Origin: JBAVEL01 sp049587715
GTDB lineage: Bacteria; Bacteroidota; Ignavibacteria; UBA10030; UBA6906
Direction: 5' to 3'
Assembly (NCBI GenBank): GCA_049587715.1
Contig: JBAVEL010000174.1
Coordinates: 1 to 24,845, forward strand
Length of the DNA: 24,845 bases
Shown piece after piece: positions 15,405 to 23,118 of the stretch (position 1 is the first letter of the stretch; each line of letters starts with the position of its first letter). The notes under the pieces were generated by a model. The model was not told the DNA's origin, ran no database searches, and saw nothing but the letters and a program-made list of their open reading frames with translations. Both the position numbers and the translations under genes were made by a program.

Positions 15405-18029
15405 CTATCGGAGGAGAAGCACCTTCCGGACATCCATCCATCCCGTTCCGCCTGCATCCGGTCTTGAGGCGGCCTCGATGAAGTAGGTCCCGGCGGAGGC
15501 CGCCTCCCCGTTTTCCGTGAGTCCGTGCCAGGTCACCTCCCGTATGCCGGCTTCCATGACCCCCTCCAGGAGGGTGGCCACGCGCTCTCCGATCGCATTG
15601 AACACCCGGATCCGGATGCTCCCGTGCCGGGGAATGTTCAGAACCACCCGGGTGGATGGGTTGAAGGGGTTGGGGTAGTTCCCGAGGATCCGGAAGGAGC
15701 CCTCCCGGGTGGGGTCGTCCGTTCCAAAGGGGACATTCCCCATGGGGGCCGCGAACCACCCGCAGGGCGGGAGCGCCGCGCTGTTGGCTTCCCGACTCCG
15801 GTCTCTGGCGGTGAAGCGATACCGCAGAGTTTCTCCCGGCCTTCCGCACCGGAAGACTTCGGAGAGTGCGGCCCGAAAGGTCCCTTCTGCATCCCCCCGA
15901 AGGGGTGCGCGGAACAGCGGCTCCTCCCGGGATGCCGTGTACTCGATCCACACCGAATCCACCCCCAGGTTGTCGAGAGCCACCACGGTGAGCTCTCCGC
16001 GGCCGGGAAGCAGGACCCCGCAGGGTTGATGGGAAAGCACAGGGGGAAGACTATCCCTCCCCGCCTGGAATGCGAACCACGCGTCGGAGCCCTCCGGAAG
16101 CCGGGCCCTTGCCCCCGCTTCGTCGATCCCCAGGATGGCATACTCCATCCGTGCGGGGCCCGTGCTCCCCGGGATGATGCCCGCGAACTCGGCTGCCGGC
16201 TCTCCTCCGATCATGGGGGTGCTCCGTATCGTCCCGCCGTTTGTTCGCCAGAGGAGCTCCGCCCCGGTCCCCGGAAGGCCGTCCCAGGTCCGGACCGTGG
16301 CGACGACGCGAAAGGGCCCCCCGGGATCGACGGCATGCTCGAGCGGCGTGTGGGTGATCACCGGGACCATCTCATCGGCCTTCAGGAACCGCTTCACCTC
16401 CCCCAGCCAGGTGAGGAGCGTCCCCCGGTGGGCCCCGCCGAAGAGGTCACGGTCGGCCTGGAGAAGGGCGCGGGCGTAGTCTGGGGCCGTCGCCCCCGGG
16501 AAGAGATAGCAGAGCCCCTGCACGGCGAGGCGGTCCGTCACATCCCTCCCCAGATCGTCGGCAATGCGGAGCAGGGTGGATGCCAGGATCTGCCCGGCGC
16601 TGTGGATCGGGAGGTCTCCAAACGGATACGTCCGGGTGTCGTTCAGGATTCTCCCCGCCCAGAACGGATTGTGGCCGTCCCAGTTGAAAAGCCAGTCGTA
16701 GTGATAATCCCCCGGGAGCCACCGCCCCCACGCGCGGGAGTACGATGCGGCCCAGTAGTCGGCAAAACCCTCTCCGATGGCTCCGCACTCTCCTCCCCCC
16801 CAGTCGGGCAGGATCCCGAAGTGCACGGCATGAGCGAACTCATGGAGGATGACATCGGCATCTTCGGCGTCGTCCACCCCCCCTTCCCCGAACCCGATCC
16901 AGTTGCCCGAAGGGCTGTAGTGCGAGTTGTCCTCCCCCATGCATCCGTGAGGGTCCAGCCGCAGATCCCGGAGGCGCGGGATCGTGAATCCCATCTCTTC
17001 GAGGGAGCGGGAAGAGCGGGTCACGTGAAAGAAGGCGTTCACCGCCTCGAACGCCTGATCGCTCCTTCGGAATCTGAATCCGGCGGGCCCCCGTCCCGTG
17101 TATGCCGAGTCAAACGGCGGCTCGATGTCCGCCACGCGGCAGTGGGGACCCTCCAGAAAGGATGTGCCATCCAGTGTGCGCAGGGAATCCAGCACCACCT
17201 CCACGCGGCAGGCGTCGAGGGAGTCGGTGTCGGCGTCGGCGCCGTCCAGGAAGCCGGGACTCCCGTACATCGCCCTGGCTCTCGAGAGCGGGTCCGGGAG
17301 AAAGACGTACGCAGGTGCGGAGCCCGTCCATCCGCCGAACCGGACGAAGAGGTCCCGCACGGAGAGGACCATCCCGGTGTGCGCGTCCAGGAGGATCTCC
17401 CAGTCGCCGTACGGCTTCCCGCAGGTGACCGAAACCCGGTAGGCGGGGCGCCACTCCCCCCCCTGCGGAAGCAGGACACATCTGGCGGTGTCCTCCGACC
17501 CCAGAGGAGGGCCTTCCGCCCCGATGGCCGCACGCGCCCGTGCCACGGCCTCCGCGGGACCGAAGGAAGGAGGTGCCGGCTCGGGTCCGGAATCCGGGGC
17601 CGGGGAACCCATCGTCATAAGGGGTTCCCCCCGGTGGTTCATGCTGACGGTGATTCCGCCCCTGTAGACGGAATATGCGCCGCGGGTCTGACTCCACCGG
17701 ACGTGGAACCCGGCGGGCGTCCGGATCACCGACGCGGGGTGCATGTCCTCGAGCATCCGGCGGGGGATCCCGAGCAGGGCCCCCTGCTCGCGAAGAAAGG
17801 CCCGGGCTGCCGGAATCGGGTCCCGGCCGTAGGACCGCTTCTGGAAGAGGGTCTCGGTGCGCACCGGCCTTCCTTCCAGAGGCGCGGTCGGAGGGGCCTG
17901 GACGGCTGGAAAAGGTCCGGGGCCTGATGGTCCGGCCGTTCCTCTCTCTGCAGACAGAGACAGAAGAAGCAGGAGGGGCGCTGCCGCTGCAAAAGCGATG
18001 CGGGACACGAGCCTGTTTTCTTTTTGCAT
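15405..18029 (-). CDS. Secreted gluzincin-type metallopeptidase with YPNPFNP C-terminal domain
   Basis: The 874-residue protein starts with a signal peptide (MQKENRLVSRIAF then A/L-rich core, residues 1-33). Residues about 55-230 look like a propeptide of the FTP/PepSY kind found in thermolysin- and fungalysin-type enzymes (YSVYRGGITVSMNHRG, WEILLDAHTGMVLSV). The catalytic zinc motif is H396-E-F-A-H400, with E420-x-x-x-D424 in GEGFADY giving the third ligand, the HExxH/ExxxD signature of gluzincins (M4/M36-like). After about 540 come Ig-like segments, then a FlgD-like C-terminal domain from about 783 (NYPNPFNPST...GERVATL...GTYFI), a module linked in FCB-type bacteria to export or surface attachment. 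Ribosome sites are poor: the ATG at 18029 is preferred, and an in-frame GTG at 18047 is possible. It follows the lyase gene by 137 nt on the same strand. The exact peptidase family and its substrate are uncertain. Confidence 0.82.
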   Translation of the reverse strand: MQKENRLVSRIAFAAAAPLLLLLSLSAERGTAGPSGPGPFPAVQAPPTAPLEGRPVRTETLFQKRSYGRDPIPAARAFLREQGALLGIPRRMLEDMHPASVIRTPAGFHVRWSQTRGAYSVYRGGITVSMNHRGEPLMTMGSPAPDSGPEPAPPSFGPAEAVARARAAIGAEGPPLGSEDTARCVLLPQGGEWRPAYRVSVTCGKPYGDWEILLDAHTGMVLSVRDLFVRFGGWTGSAPAYVFLPDPLSRARAMYGSPGFLDGADADTDSLDACRVEVVLDSLRTLDGTSFLEGPHCRVADIEPPFDSAYTGRGPAGFRFRRSDQAFEAVNAFFHVTRSSRSLEEMGFTIPRLRDLRLDPHGCMGEDNSHYSPSGNWIGFGEGGVDDAEDADVILHEFAHAVHFGILPDWGGGECGAIGEGFADYWAASYSRAWGRWLPGDYHYDWLFNWDGHNPFWAGRILNDTRTYPFGDLPIHSAGQILASTLLRIADDLGRDVTDRLAVQGLCYLFPGATAPDYARALLQADRDLFGGAHRGTLLTWLGEVKRFLKADEMVPVITHTPLEHAVDPGGPFRVVATVRTWDGLPGTGAELLWRTNGGTIRSTPMIGGEPAAEFAGIIPGSTGPARMEYAILGIDEAGARARLPEGSDAWFAFQAGRDSLPPVLSHQPCGVLLPGRGELTVVALDNLGVDSVWIEYTASREEPLFRAPLRGDAEGTFRAALSEVFRCGRPGETLRYRFTARDRSREANSAALPPCGWFAAPMGNVPFGTDDPTREGSFRILGNYPNPFNPSTRVVLNIPRHGSIRIRVFNAIGERVATLLEGVMEAGIREVTWHGLTENGEAASAGTYFIEAASRPDAGGTGWMDVRKVLLLR

Positions 18030-18166
18030 GTTCGGGAAGGGGGCCACCGGCTGAGGCCGGGGACCCGCCTACGGAAGGAGGGAAAAAGAGGAGGGAGAAT
18101 CTGTGTCCTTCATCACCCGGATGGGGGGGGCGGGGTGCACCCGTGCACAACGCTCCGGGAGTCCCG
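18030..18166 (-). other. Gap between lyase gene and metallopeptidase gene
   Basis: This 137-nt stretch includes a G8 run (18123-18130) and the nested palindromic sequence GGGTGCACCC followed by GTGCAC (around 18135-18148), which can form small hairpins. There is no T-run and no clear promoter, so read-through from the lyase gene into the peptidase gene is possible. Confidence 0.35.
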
Positions 18167-19384
18167 TCAGGAGAGGGCCATAAGGGCCCGGCGAAGTTCA
18201 TCCGCGGCGCACCCGGTATCGTTGATGTCCTTCTCCGTCAGGGTTCCGCCCCGGAGTGCGCTTTCCACCGTCCACCACTCGGTTCCGACCACGGCCTTGT
18301 CGGCCAGGAGATTCCCCCGAACGGCCACGGCCATGCCTGCGGCCCGGGAGGAGACGAACCCGACCGCCAGACGGAGCGCCTCGAGGGCGCTCTCCCGGGT
18401 CGGGGTCCACGCATCCTGGATGGGGCCGATCTGATCGGGATGGAGAATCCACTTGGCGGCGTACCCGCAGCGGCGGGCGCTGCGGGCCTCTGCGGCCGCG
18501 GTCTCCATGGCGGCGCGGCGGCTGCGGAGCCGGTCGCCGAACTCTCCTGTGATCCCGGCATCATCCAGCCCCTCGGCCGTGAGGGCCAGCGCTCTGGAGT
18601 ACTCCTCCGGTCCCATGCCGCCTGGAACGGGGGGGCGGATGGGCAGGACCCCCGTGATTGCATCCACGGCTTCTTTTCCGCAGGAGGCCGCCACAACGGG
18701 AAGCTGCTGTCTCACGCAAGCCTGGTCCAGTGTCCAGGTCTCCCGGTCCACCCGCCCTCCGATGGTCCGGGCCAGGTCCCAGGCCCCCAGAATCAGGGCG
18801 GTGACATCTCCCATGGCGGCGATCCGCTCGGCTTCCAGGAACGCGCGTGGGCTCTCGATGAGAACCTCCAGCCGGAGTCTCCGCCCGTGGCCCCCTCTCT
18901 CCAGAATCCTGCGGATGAACCCGGCCGCATCCGCGACCTCCTCCGCGTACTCCGTCTTCGGGAGGATCACAACATCCAGCCGGTGTCCTGCCCGGCCCAG
19001 AACCTGTATCAGATCCTCTTCGAAGTACTCGCTCCGGATGTTGTTCGGGCGGAACCCCACCACCTTCCCTCCGAAGTCGAATGTCCTGAGGGCTTCCACG
19101 GTGAATGTGCGCGCCCAGGCCTTGTACTCGGGATGGTCCGGGGAGGCATCTTCCAGGTCGAAGAAGACGAGGTCGGCGCCAAAGGAGGCCGCCTTTCCCA
19201 TGACCGCAAGACTCCGGGCGCGCCCCTCCCTGGAGGGATCCCCTCCCGGGTCCATGGTGAAGGCGGGAACGGCCATCTCCCCCCGGCGGAAATAGGGCAC
19301 CTTCAGCCCTCTCAACATGGCCGGTCTGGACGAGTGGCGGGAACGGGCGAGACGGATATCCTCGGCGATGTCGTCGAATGCCAT
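18167..19384 (-). CDS. HpcH/HpaI aldolase / citrate lyase (CitE-like) family protein
   Basis: The 405-residue protein shows the family's Mg-dependent C-C lyase motifs: FFDLEDASPD at about 74-83 (D76, E78), the substrate-phosphate/CoA arginine in GFRPNN (R112), LPKTE at 141-145, the metal-binding glutamate in LIESPRA (E177), LGAWDLA with D203, and WILHPDQI toward the C-terminus. These enzymes cleave or form acyl-CoA such as citryl-CoA, malyl-CoA or methylmalyl-CoA. At 405 residues it is longer than usual CitE or malyl-CoA lyases (about 290-350). No citrate lyase alpha or gamma genes are adjacent, so it is unlikely to belong to a citrate lyase complex. The ATG at 19384 has AAGGA about 10 nt upstream; the frame extends to 19462, but that part is basic and does not resemble the family. 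It is transcribed divergently from nadE. The exact substrate is unknown. Confidence 0.82.
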   Translation of the reverse strand: MAFDDIAEDIRLARSRHSSRPAMLRGLKVPYFRRGEMAVPAFTMDPGGDPSREGRARSLAVMGKAASFGADLVFFDLEDASPDHPEYKAWARTFTVEALRTFDFGGKVVGFRPNNIRSEYFEEDLIQVLGRAGHRLDVVILPKTEYAEEVADAAGFIRRILERGGHGRRLRLEVLIESPRAFLEAERIAAMGDVTALILGAWDLARTIGGRVDRETWTLDQACVRQQLPVVAASCGKEAVDAITGVLPIRPPVPGGMGPEEYSRALALTAEGLDDAGITGEFGDRLRSRRAAMETAAAEARSARRCGYAAKWILHPDQIGPIQDAWTPTRESALEALRLAVGFVSSRAAGMAVAVRGNLLADKAVVGTEWWTVESALRGGTLTEKDINDTGCAADELRRALMALS

Positions 19385-19461
19385 GGAGGCGGGTTCCTTT
19401 CCCTTTCCTCCCAAGAGACCTCTTTTCCGGGTCAGATTCAAGGCGGCGCGTGCGCCCCGCA

Positions 19462-19490
19462 TTGACGTGCAGGGGGGTTTTTCGTATGAT
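19462..19490 (+). promoter_or_regulatory. Sigma70-type promoter for nadE (TTGACG-N17-TATGAT)
   Basis: The -35 TTGACG is at 19462-19467 and the -10 TATGAT at 19485-19490, each one mismatch from consensus, with an ideal 17-nt spacer. A start 7-8 nt after the -10 falls on A19498, the first base of an ATG in the nadE frame. The upstream in-frame ATGs at 19486 and 19489 lie within the -10 itself and could not be carried on this transcript. Confidence 0.65.
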
Positions 19491-19497
19491 GGGAGTC

Positions 19498-20325
19498 ATG
19501 GAAAGCAGGCCCGAGACCGAGTCCCCGCCGTTCGACGGGGAGATCATCACAGAGACCCTCGTGAGGTTCCTGAGGGAAGAGGTGGCTGCAGCCGGTCTCC
19601 GGAGCGGGGTTCTGGGCCTCTCGGGGGGCGTCGACTCCTCGGTGGCGGCATGTCTTGCGGCGCACGCCCTCGGGGCGGAGAATGTGCTCGGGGTCATGAT
19701 GCCCTACCGCACAAGTTCCCCCGCCTCAAGGGAGGATGCCCTGCTTGTAGCCGGCTCTCTCGGGATCCGGACCGAGACCGTGGACATCACACCGATGGTG
19801 GATGCCTGCGTCGGCCGGGAACCCGCCATGGGAAGGGTGCGGGCCGGCAACGTGATGGCGCGCCAGCGCATGGTGATCCTCTACGACATTTCCAGCCGCG
19901 AGCGCGGTCTGGTGATAGGCACAAGCAACAGGACCGAGATCCTCCTCGGGTATGGAACCATCTACGGAGACACGGCCTGTGCCCTGAATCCCCTGGGGGA
20001 TCTGTACAAGACGCAGGTCTGGCGCCTGGCCGCCTTCCTGGGACTTCCCCCCGGGATCATCTCCAAGGCCCCGTCGGCGGACCTCTGGGAGGGACAGACA
20101 GATGAGGATGAGCTGGGGCTCCGGTACAGGGACGTGGACCGCCTGCTGGTCCGGATGGTGGACGGGAGGGCGGACCCCGCCGCACTGCTCCAGGAGGGTT
20201 TCGATCCGCGCCTCATCCGGAGGGTGGGGGAACTCATCGCGGGCAGCGCGTTCAAGCGGAGGCCTCCCCTGATCGGGAGGATCAACCGGGGTACCGGGCC
20301 CGGGGATTCGCCGGAGCGGCGATGA
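19498..20325 (+). CDS. nadE: NH3-dependent NAD+ synthetase
   Basis: The enzyme makes NAD+ from nicotinic acid adenine dinucleotide, ATP and ammonia. The ATP-pyrophosphatase loop SGGVDSS is at residues 42-48, GTSNRTE is present downstream, and 'SKAPSADLWEGQTDE' matches the conserved C-terminal loop of the family. At 275 residues it is the short, ammonia-using form with no nitrilase/glutaminase domain. Three in-frame ATGs compete. The one at 19486 (279 residues) has an AGGGGGG run 8 nt upstream and is what an automatic caller may choose. I prefer 19498 because a near-consensus promoter would start transcription exactly there, which implies a leaderless message. The gene overlaps rsmI by four bases (ATGA) and is the first of a three-gene unit. 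Confidence 0.93.
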   Translation: MESRPETESPPFDGEIITETLVRFLREEVAAAGLRSGVLGLSGGVDSSVAACLAAHALGAENVLGVMMPYRTSSPASREDALLVAGSLGIRTETVDITPMVDACVGREPAMGRVRAGNVMARQRMVILYDISSRERGLVIGTSNRTEILLGYGTIYGDTACALNPLGDLYKTQVWRLAAFLGLPPGIISKAPSADLWEGQTDEDELGLRYRDVDRLLVRMVDGRADPAALLQEGFDPRLIRRVGELIAGSAFKRRPPLIGRINRGTGPGDSPERR

Positions 20326-21050
20326 AAGAGGAACTGCAGCCGGGCACGCTCTACGTCGTGAGCACCCCGATCGGGAACCTGGAGGACGTCACCCTCAGGG
20401 CCGTCCGCGTGCTGGGCGGGGTGGATGTGGTGGCCGCGGAGGATACCCGGACGACAAGGATCCTGCTGGACCATCTGGGCCTCCGCACCCCCCTGGTCAG
20501 CTACCACGCCCGGAACGAGGAGCGGCGGTCGCCCTCGCTCCTCCGCCGGCTCCGGGCGGGTGAGCGGATCGCGCTGGTGACGGATGCCGGAACCCCCGGG
20601 GTGTCGGATCCCGCCTTCGTGCTCATCCGCGCGGCTCTGGAGGAAGGGCTGCGCGTGGTGCCGGTTCCGGGGCCGAGCGCCGTCCTGGCCGCCCTCGTGG
20701 CGGGGGGGGTGCCTTTCGATCGGTTCGTGTTCGAGGGGTTTCTGCCGGTGAAGAAAGGGCGCTCATCGAAGCTGGCCCGGCTCAGATCCGAGCGGCGTAC
20801 CGTCGTTCTTTTTGAATCCCCCCATCGCATTCTCCGGACCCTCCAGGATCTGCTCCGGGAGGTGGGGGACCGACCCGCCGCCGTGGCCCGGGAACTGACG
20901 AAGAAGTTCGAAGAGGTGGAGCGCGGCCTCCTCTCCGAGGTTCTGGAGCGGGTCCGCCGCCGGGAGCCTCGGGGAGAGTACGTCATCATCCTGGGGGGGG
21001 GAGGGCGCGGCCCTCTCCCGGACGGGAATCCGGGGGAAGACCCCCCATGA
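20322..21050 (+). CDS. rsmI: 16S rRNA (cytidine(1402)-2'-O)-methyltransferase
   Basis: RsmI methylates the ribose of C1402 in 16S rRNA using SAM. The tetrapyrrole-methylase fold is recognised by STPIGNLEDVTLRA (14-27), AEDTRTTRILL (39-49), TDAGTPGVSDP and PVPGPSAVLAAL. The product is 242 residues against about 286 for the E. coli protein: it ends soon after the methylase domain (GEYVIILGG), so the short C-terminal helical extension is missing, replaced by a Gly/Pro-rich tail encoded partly by a G9 run (20993-21001). The start overlaps the nadE stop (ATGA), with a weak GGAG five bases before the ATG. Coupling to nadE translation is likely. Confidence 0.95.
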   Translation: MKEELQPGTLYVVSTPIGNLEDVTLRAVRVLGGVDVVAAEDTRTTRILLDHLGLRTPLVSYHARNEERRSPSLLRRLRAGERIALVTDAGTPGVSDPAFVLIRAALEEGLRVVPVPGPSAVLAALVAGGVPFDRFVFEGFLPVKKGRSSKLARLRSERRTVVLFESPHRILRTLQDLLREVGDRPAAVARELTKKFEEVERGLLSEVLERVRRREPRGEYVIILGGGGRGPLPDGNPGEDPP

Positions 21051-21066
21051 AGGGAAGGAGCATGCC

Positions 21067-22596
21067 ATGAGCGAAAGACTCCGTGCGACGGTGCATCCCC
21101 TGCTCTACGAGGTGAACACGCGTGTGCTTCTGGGGGAGCTGTCGGCGTCGGCAGGGAAGCCTGTCACGCTGGCCGGGATACCCGAACGGATTCTGGATGA
21201 GTGGGCGGGGCTGGGATTCGACTGCATCTGGATGATGGGCGTGTGGACGGCGGGACCTGCGGTGCGCCGCATGGCGCGCGCACAGGCCGACCTTCAGGAG
21301 GTTTGCCGGAAGGCGCTCCCGGACCTCGCGCCCGCGGATATCCTGGGGTCGCCCTATGCCGTGAGTTCCTACACCGTTCCCGCCCGTCTGGGGGGAGGGA
21401 AGGGTCTGCTGCAGTTCCGGAAGAAGCTGGAGAAGAGGGGGATGGGCCTCGTCCTGGATTTCGTTCCCAATCACTCCGCCCGGGACCACCGGTGGGTGCG
21501 CGCGTTTCCCGGTTACTATGTGCAGGGGACGGAGGCGCTGGAACGGGAGCAACCGGCCGCCTGGTTCCGCTCGCCGACACGGGAGGGGGAACGGGTCCTG
21601 GCGCACGGCCGCGATCCGTTCTTCCCCGGATGGACCGACACGGCCCAGCTCAATTACCGGAACCCCCGGCTGCGGAAGGCGATGATCCGGGAACTGGAGA
21701 AGGTGGCCGGGTGGTGCGACGGCGTGCGGTGCGATATGGCGATGCTCGTGCTGTCGGATGTCTTCGAGCGGACGTGGGAGGCGGCTCCGCGGATGCCGTG
21801 GGACGACGGACAATCCGGGGAATTCTGGTCCGAGGCGATCGGTGCGGTGAGGTCCCGCAGGGAAGGATTCCTCTTTGTCGCCGAAGCGTACTGGGACCTG
21901 GAGTGGCGGCTTCAGAAGCTCGGATTCGACTACACGTACGACAAGAGGATGTACGACCGTCTTCTGCGGGAAGGGGCGGGATCGGTGTATGACCATCTGA
22001 AGGCGCCCCCCGAGTACCAGTCCCGGTGCCTGCGGTTCATTGAGAATCACGACGAGCCCAGGGCGGCTGCCCTGCTCGACCCCGAGCCCTGGCATCGCGC
22101 GGCCGCGCTCGTGGCCTCGTCCGTTCCCGGGATGGTCCTCTTTCACGAGGGGCAGCTCGAGGGACGCCGGATCCGCGTGCCCGTCCAACTCGGCAGGCGT
22201 CCCCCCGAGGAACCCAGTGGGCCCCTGCGGGCATTCTACGGCAAGCTCCTCGGCTTTCTCTCGGGAGAGCCGTTCCGTCACGGCCGGTGGCTCCTTGCAA
22301 AGGCGGGCCCTGCCTGGGGTGAAAACCCCACCTGGACCAACTTCCTCTCTTTCTGGTGGCAGTCCTCCGCGGGGAAAGCCCGCTTCATCGTCGTGAACTA
22401 CGCCCCGATCAACGGCCAGGCCTACCTGAGGCCCCCCGTCGACCTTCTGGAGGGGATGTCCTTCGAGTTCAGGGACCTCCTGAGTCCGACGGTCTATGTC
22501 CGGGAGAGGGCCTCCCTGGATTCCCGCGGGATGTATTTCGACCTTCCCCCCTACGGCATGCACCTGTTCGACGTCAGGCCTGCCCGAAGGCCCTGA
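21067..22596 (+). CDS. GH13 alpha-amylase-family glycoside hydrolase/transferase (cytoplasmic)
   Basis: The 509-residue protein keeps all four GH13 regions: I, D131-FVPNH136; II, GVRCD with nucleophile D223 and R221; III, FVAEAYWD with acid/base E273; IV, FIENHDE with H328-D329. There is no signal peptide, so it acts in the cytoplasm on a storage or soluble alpha-glucan or glucoside. The region between I and II (GTEALEREQPAAWFRS... to FPGWTDTAQLNY) resembles oligosaccharide-acting or sucrose-phosphorylase/maltosyltransferase-like members more than secreted amylases. Subfamily and substrate are not determined. The start at 21067 is preferred because AAGGAG lies 6 nt upstream; an ATG at 21062 is out of frame and too close to that site. 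The gene begins 16 nt after rsmI stops and is the last of the nadE unit. Confidence 0.88.
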   Translation: MSERLRATVHPLLYEVNTRVLLGELSASAGKPVTLAGIPERILDEWAGLGFDCIWMMGVWTAGPAVRRMARAQADLQEVCRKALPDLAPADILGSPYAVSSYTVPARLGGGKGLLQFRKKLEKRGMGLVLDFVPNHSARDHRWVRAFPGYYVQGTEALEREQPAAWFRSPTREGERVLAHGRDPFFPGWTDTAQLNYRNPRLRKAMIRELEKVAGWCDGVRCDMAMLVLSDVFERTWEAAPRMPWDDGQSGEFWSEAIGAVRSRREGFLFVAEAYWDLEWRLQKLGFDYTYDKRMYDRLLREGAGSVYDHLKAPPEYQSRCLRFIENHDEPRAAALLDPEPWHRAAALVASSVPGMVLFHEGQLEGRRIRVPVQLGRRPPEEPSGPLRAFYGKLLGFLSGEPFRHGRWLLAKAGPAWGENPTWTNFLSFWWQSSAGKARFIVVNYAPINGQAYLRPPVDLLEGMSFEFRDLLSPTVYVRERASLDSRGMYFDLPPYGMHLFDVRPARRP

Positions 22597-22615
22597 GGAT
22601 AGCATCCCAGGAATT

Positions 22616-22649
22616 CCCGGGTCCTTCGGGGGCCCCGGCATCTCATTTT
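22616..22649 (+). terminator. Probable intrinsic terminator after the GH13 gene
   Basis: A GC-rich hairpin with a UUCG tetraloop closed by C-G (CC-TTCG-GG at 22623-22630) extends outward with one bulged G and one mismatch to 22616 and 22638, and is followed by a short T4 (22646-22649). It lies 20 nt after the GH13 stop. The T-run is short and offset, so efficiency may be moderate. Confidence 0.5.
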
Positions 22650-22692
22650 CGGGCCTTCCATCAGTTCCTGGGGGATTCTCTCCCGCGGGGTC

Positions 22693-22721
22693 TTGACTTT
22701 TTCCTTCCTTTGAGTTATTAT
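22693..22721 (+). promoter_or_regulatory. Sigma70-type promoter of the groES-groEL operon
   Basis: The -35 TTGACT (22693-22698) and -10 TATTAT (22716-22721) are separated by 17 nt. The expected start near 22728 lies inside the CIRCE left arm, giving a leader of about 75 nt before groES. Confidence 0.85.
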
Positions 22722-22747
22722 TAGCACTCGCCCATAGAGAGTGCTAA
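22721..22747 (+). promoter_or_regulatory. CIRCE element (HrcA operator)
   Basis: A perfect copy of the consensus inverted repeat TTAGCACTC-N9-GAGTGCTAA: left arm 22721-22729, spacer 22730-22738, right arm 22739-22747. The left arm begins on the last base of the -10, so HrcA binding would block the promoter; heat stress inactivates HrcA and releases it. hrcA itself is not in the window. Confidence 0.97.
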
Positions 22748-22802
22748 TGCTGGGTTTCCGGATCTCACAATACCCGTTCAACACAACCATGGAGGAAGTC
22801 CC

Positions 22803-23087
22803 ATGAAGGTTAAGCCGTTGGCCGACCGTGTCATCATCAAGCCCGCTCCGGCGGAGGAGAAGACAAAGGGGGGCATCATCCTCCCCGACACCGCCAAGGA
22901 GAAGCCGGTGGTGGGGGAGATCGTGGCAGTGGGTCCCGGGAAGGTGACCGAAGACGGAACGAAGGTTGCTCCCGAGGTGAAGGTGGGAGACAAGGTGCTC
23001 TATGGAAAGTACTCCGGAACCGAGGTTACCATCGACGGGACGGAGTACCTGATCATGCGCGAAGCCGATATCTTCGCCATCATGTAG
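22803..23087 (+). CDS. groES: Co-chaperonin GroES
   Basis: The 94-residue subunit forms the heptameric lid of the GroEL chamber. It begins MKVKPLADRVIIKP; the mobile loop that contacts GroEL is TKGGIILPDTAKEKP (about 21-35), and it ends with the family's 'EYLIMREADIFAIM'. GGAGGA lies six bases upstream of the ATG. It is first in the operon under the CIRCE-controlled promoter and is followed by groEL after 31 nt. Confidence 0.98.
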   Translation: MKVKPLADRVIIKPAPAEEKTKGGIILPDTAKEKPVVGEIVAVGPGKVTEDGTKVAPEVKVGDKVLYGKYSGTEVTIDGTEYLIMREADIFAIM

Positions 23088-23118
23088 ACCAACAATCATC
23101 CAAGGGAGAAGAGAACTT

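Noticed and set aside
15525..17927. 800-codon plus-strand open frame opposite the metallopeptidase
   Set aside because: It is a compositional mirror of a gene with signal peptide, HExxH and YPNPFNP motifs. No start signal or domain supports it.
22721..22747. CIRCE inverted repeat considered as a terminator of the GH13 gene
   Set aside because: It matches the HrcA operator consensus exactly, overlaps the groE -10 and lacks a T-run.
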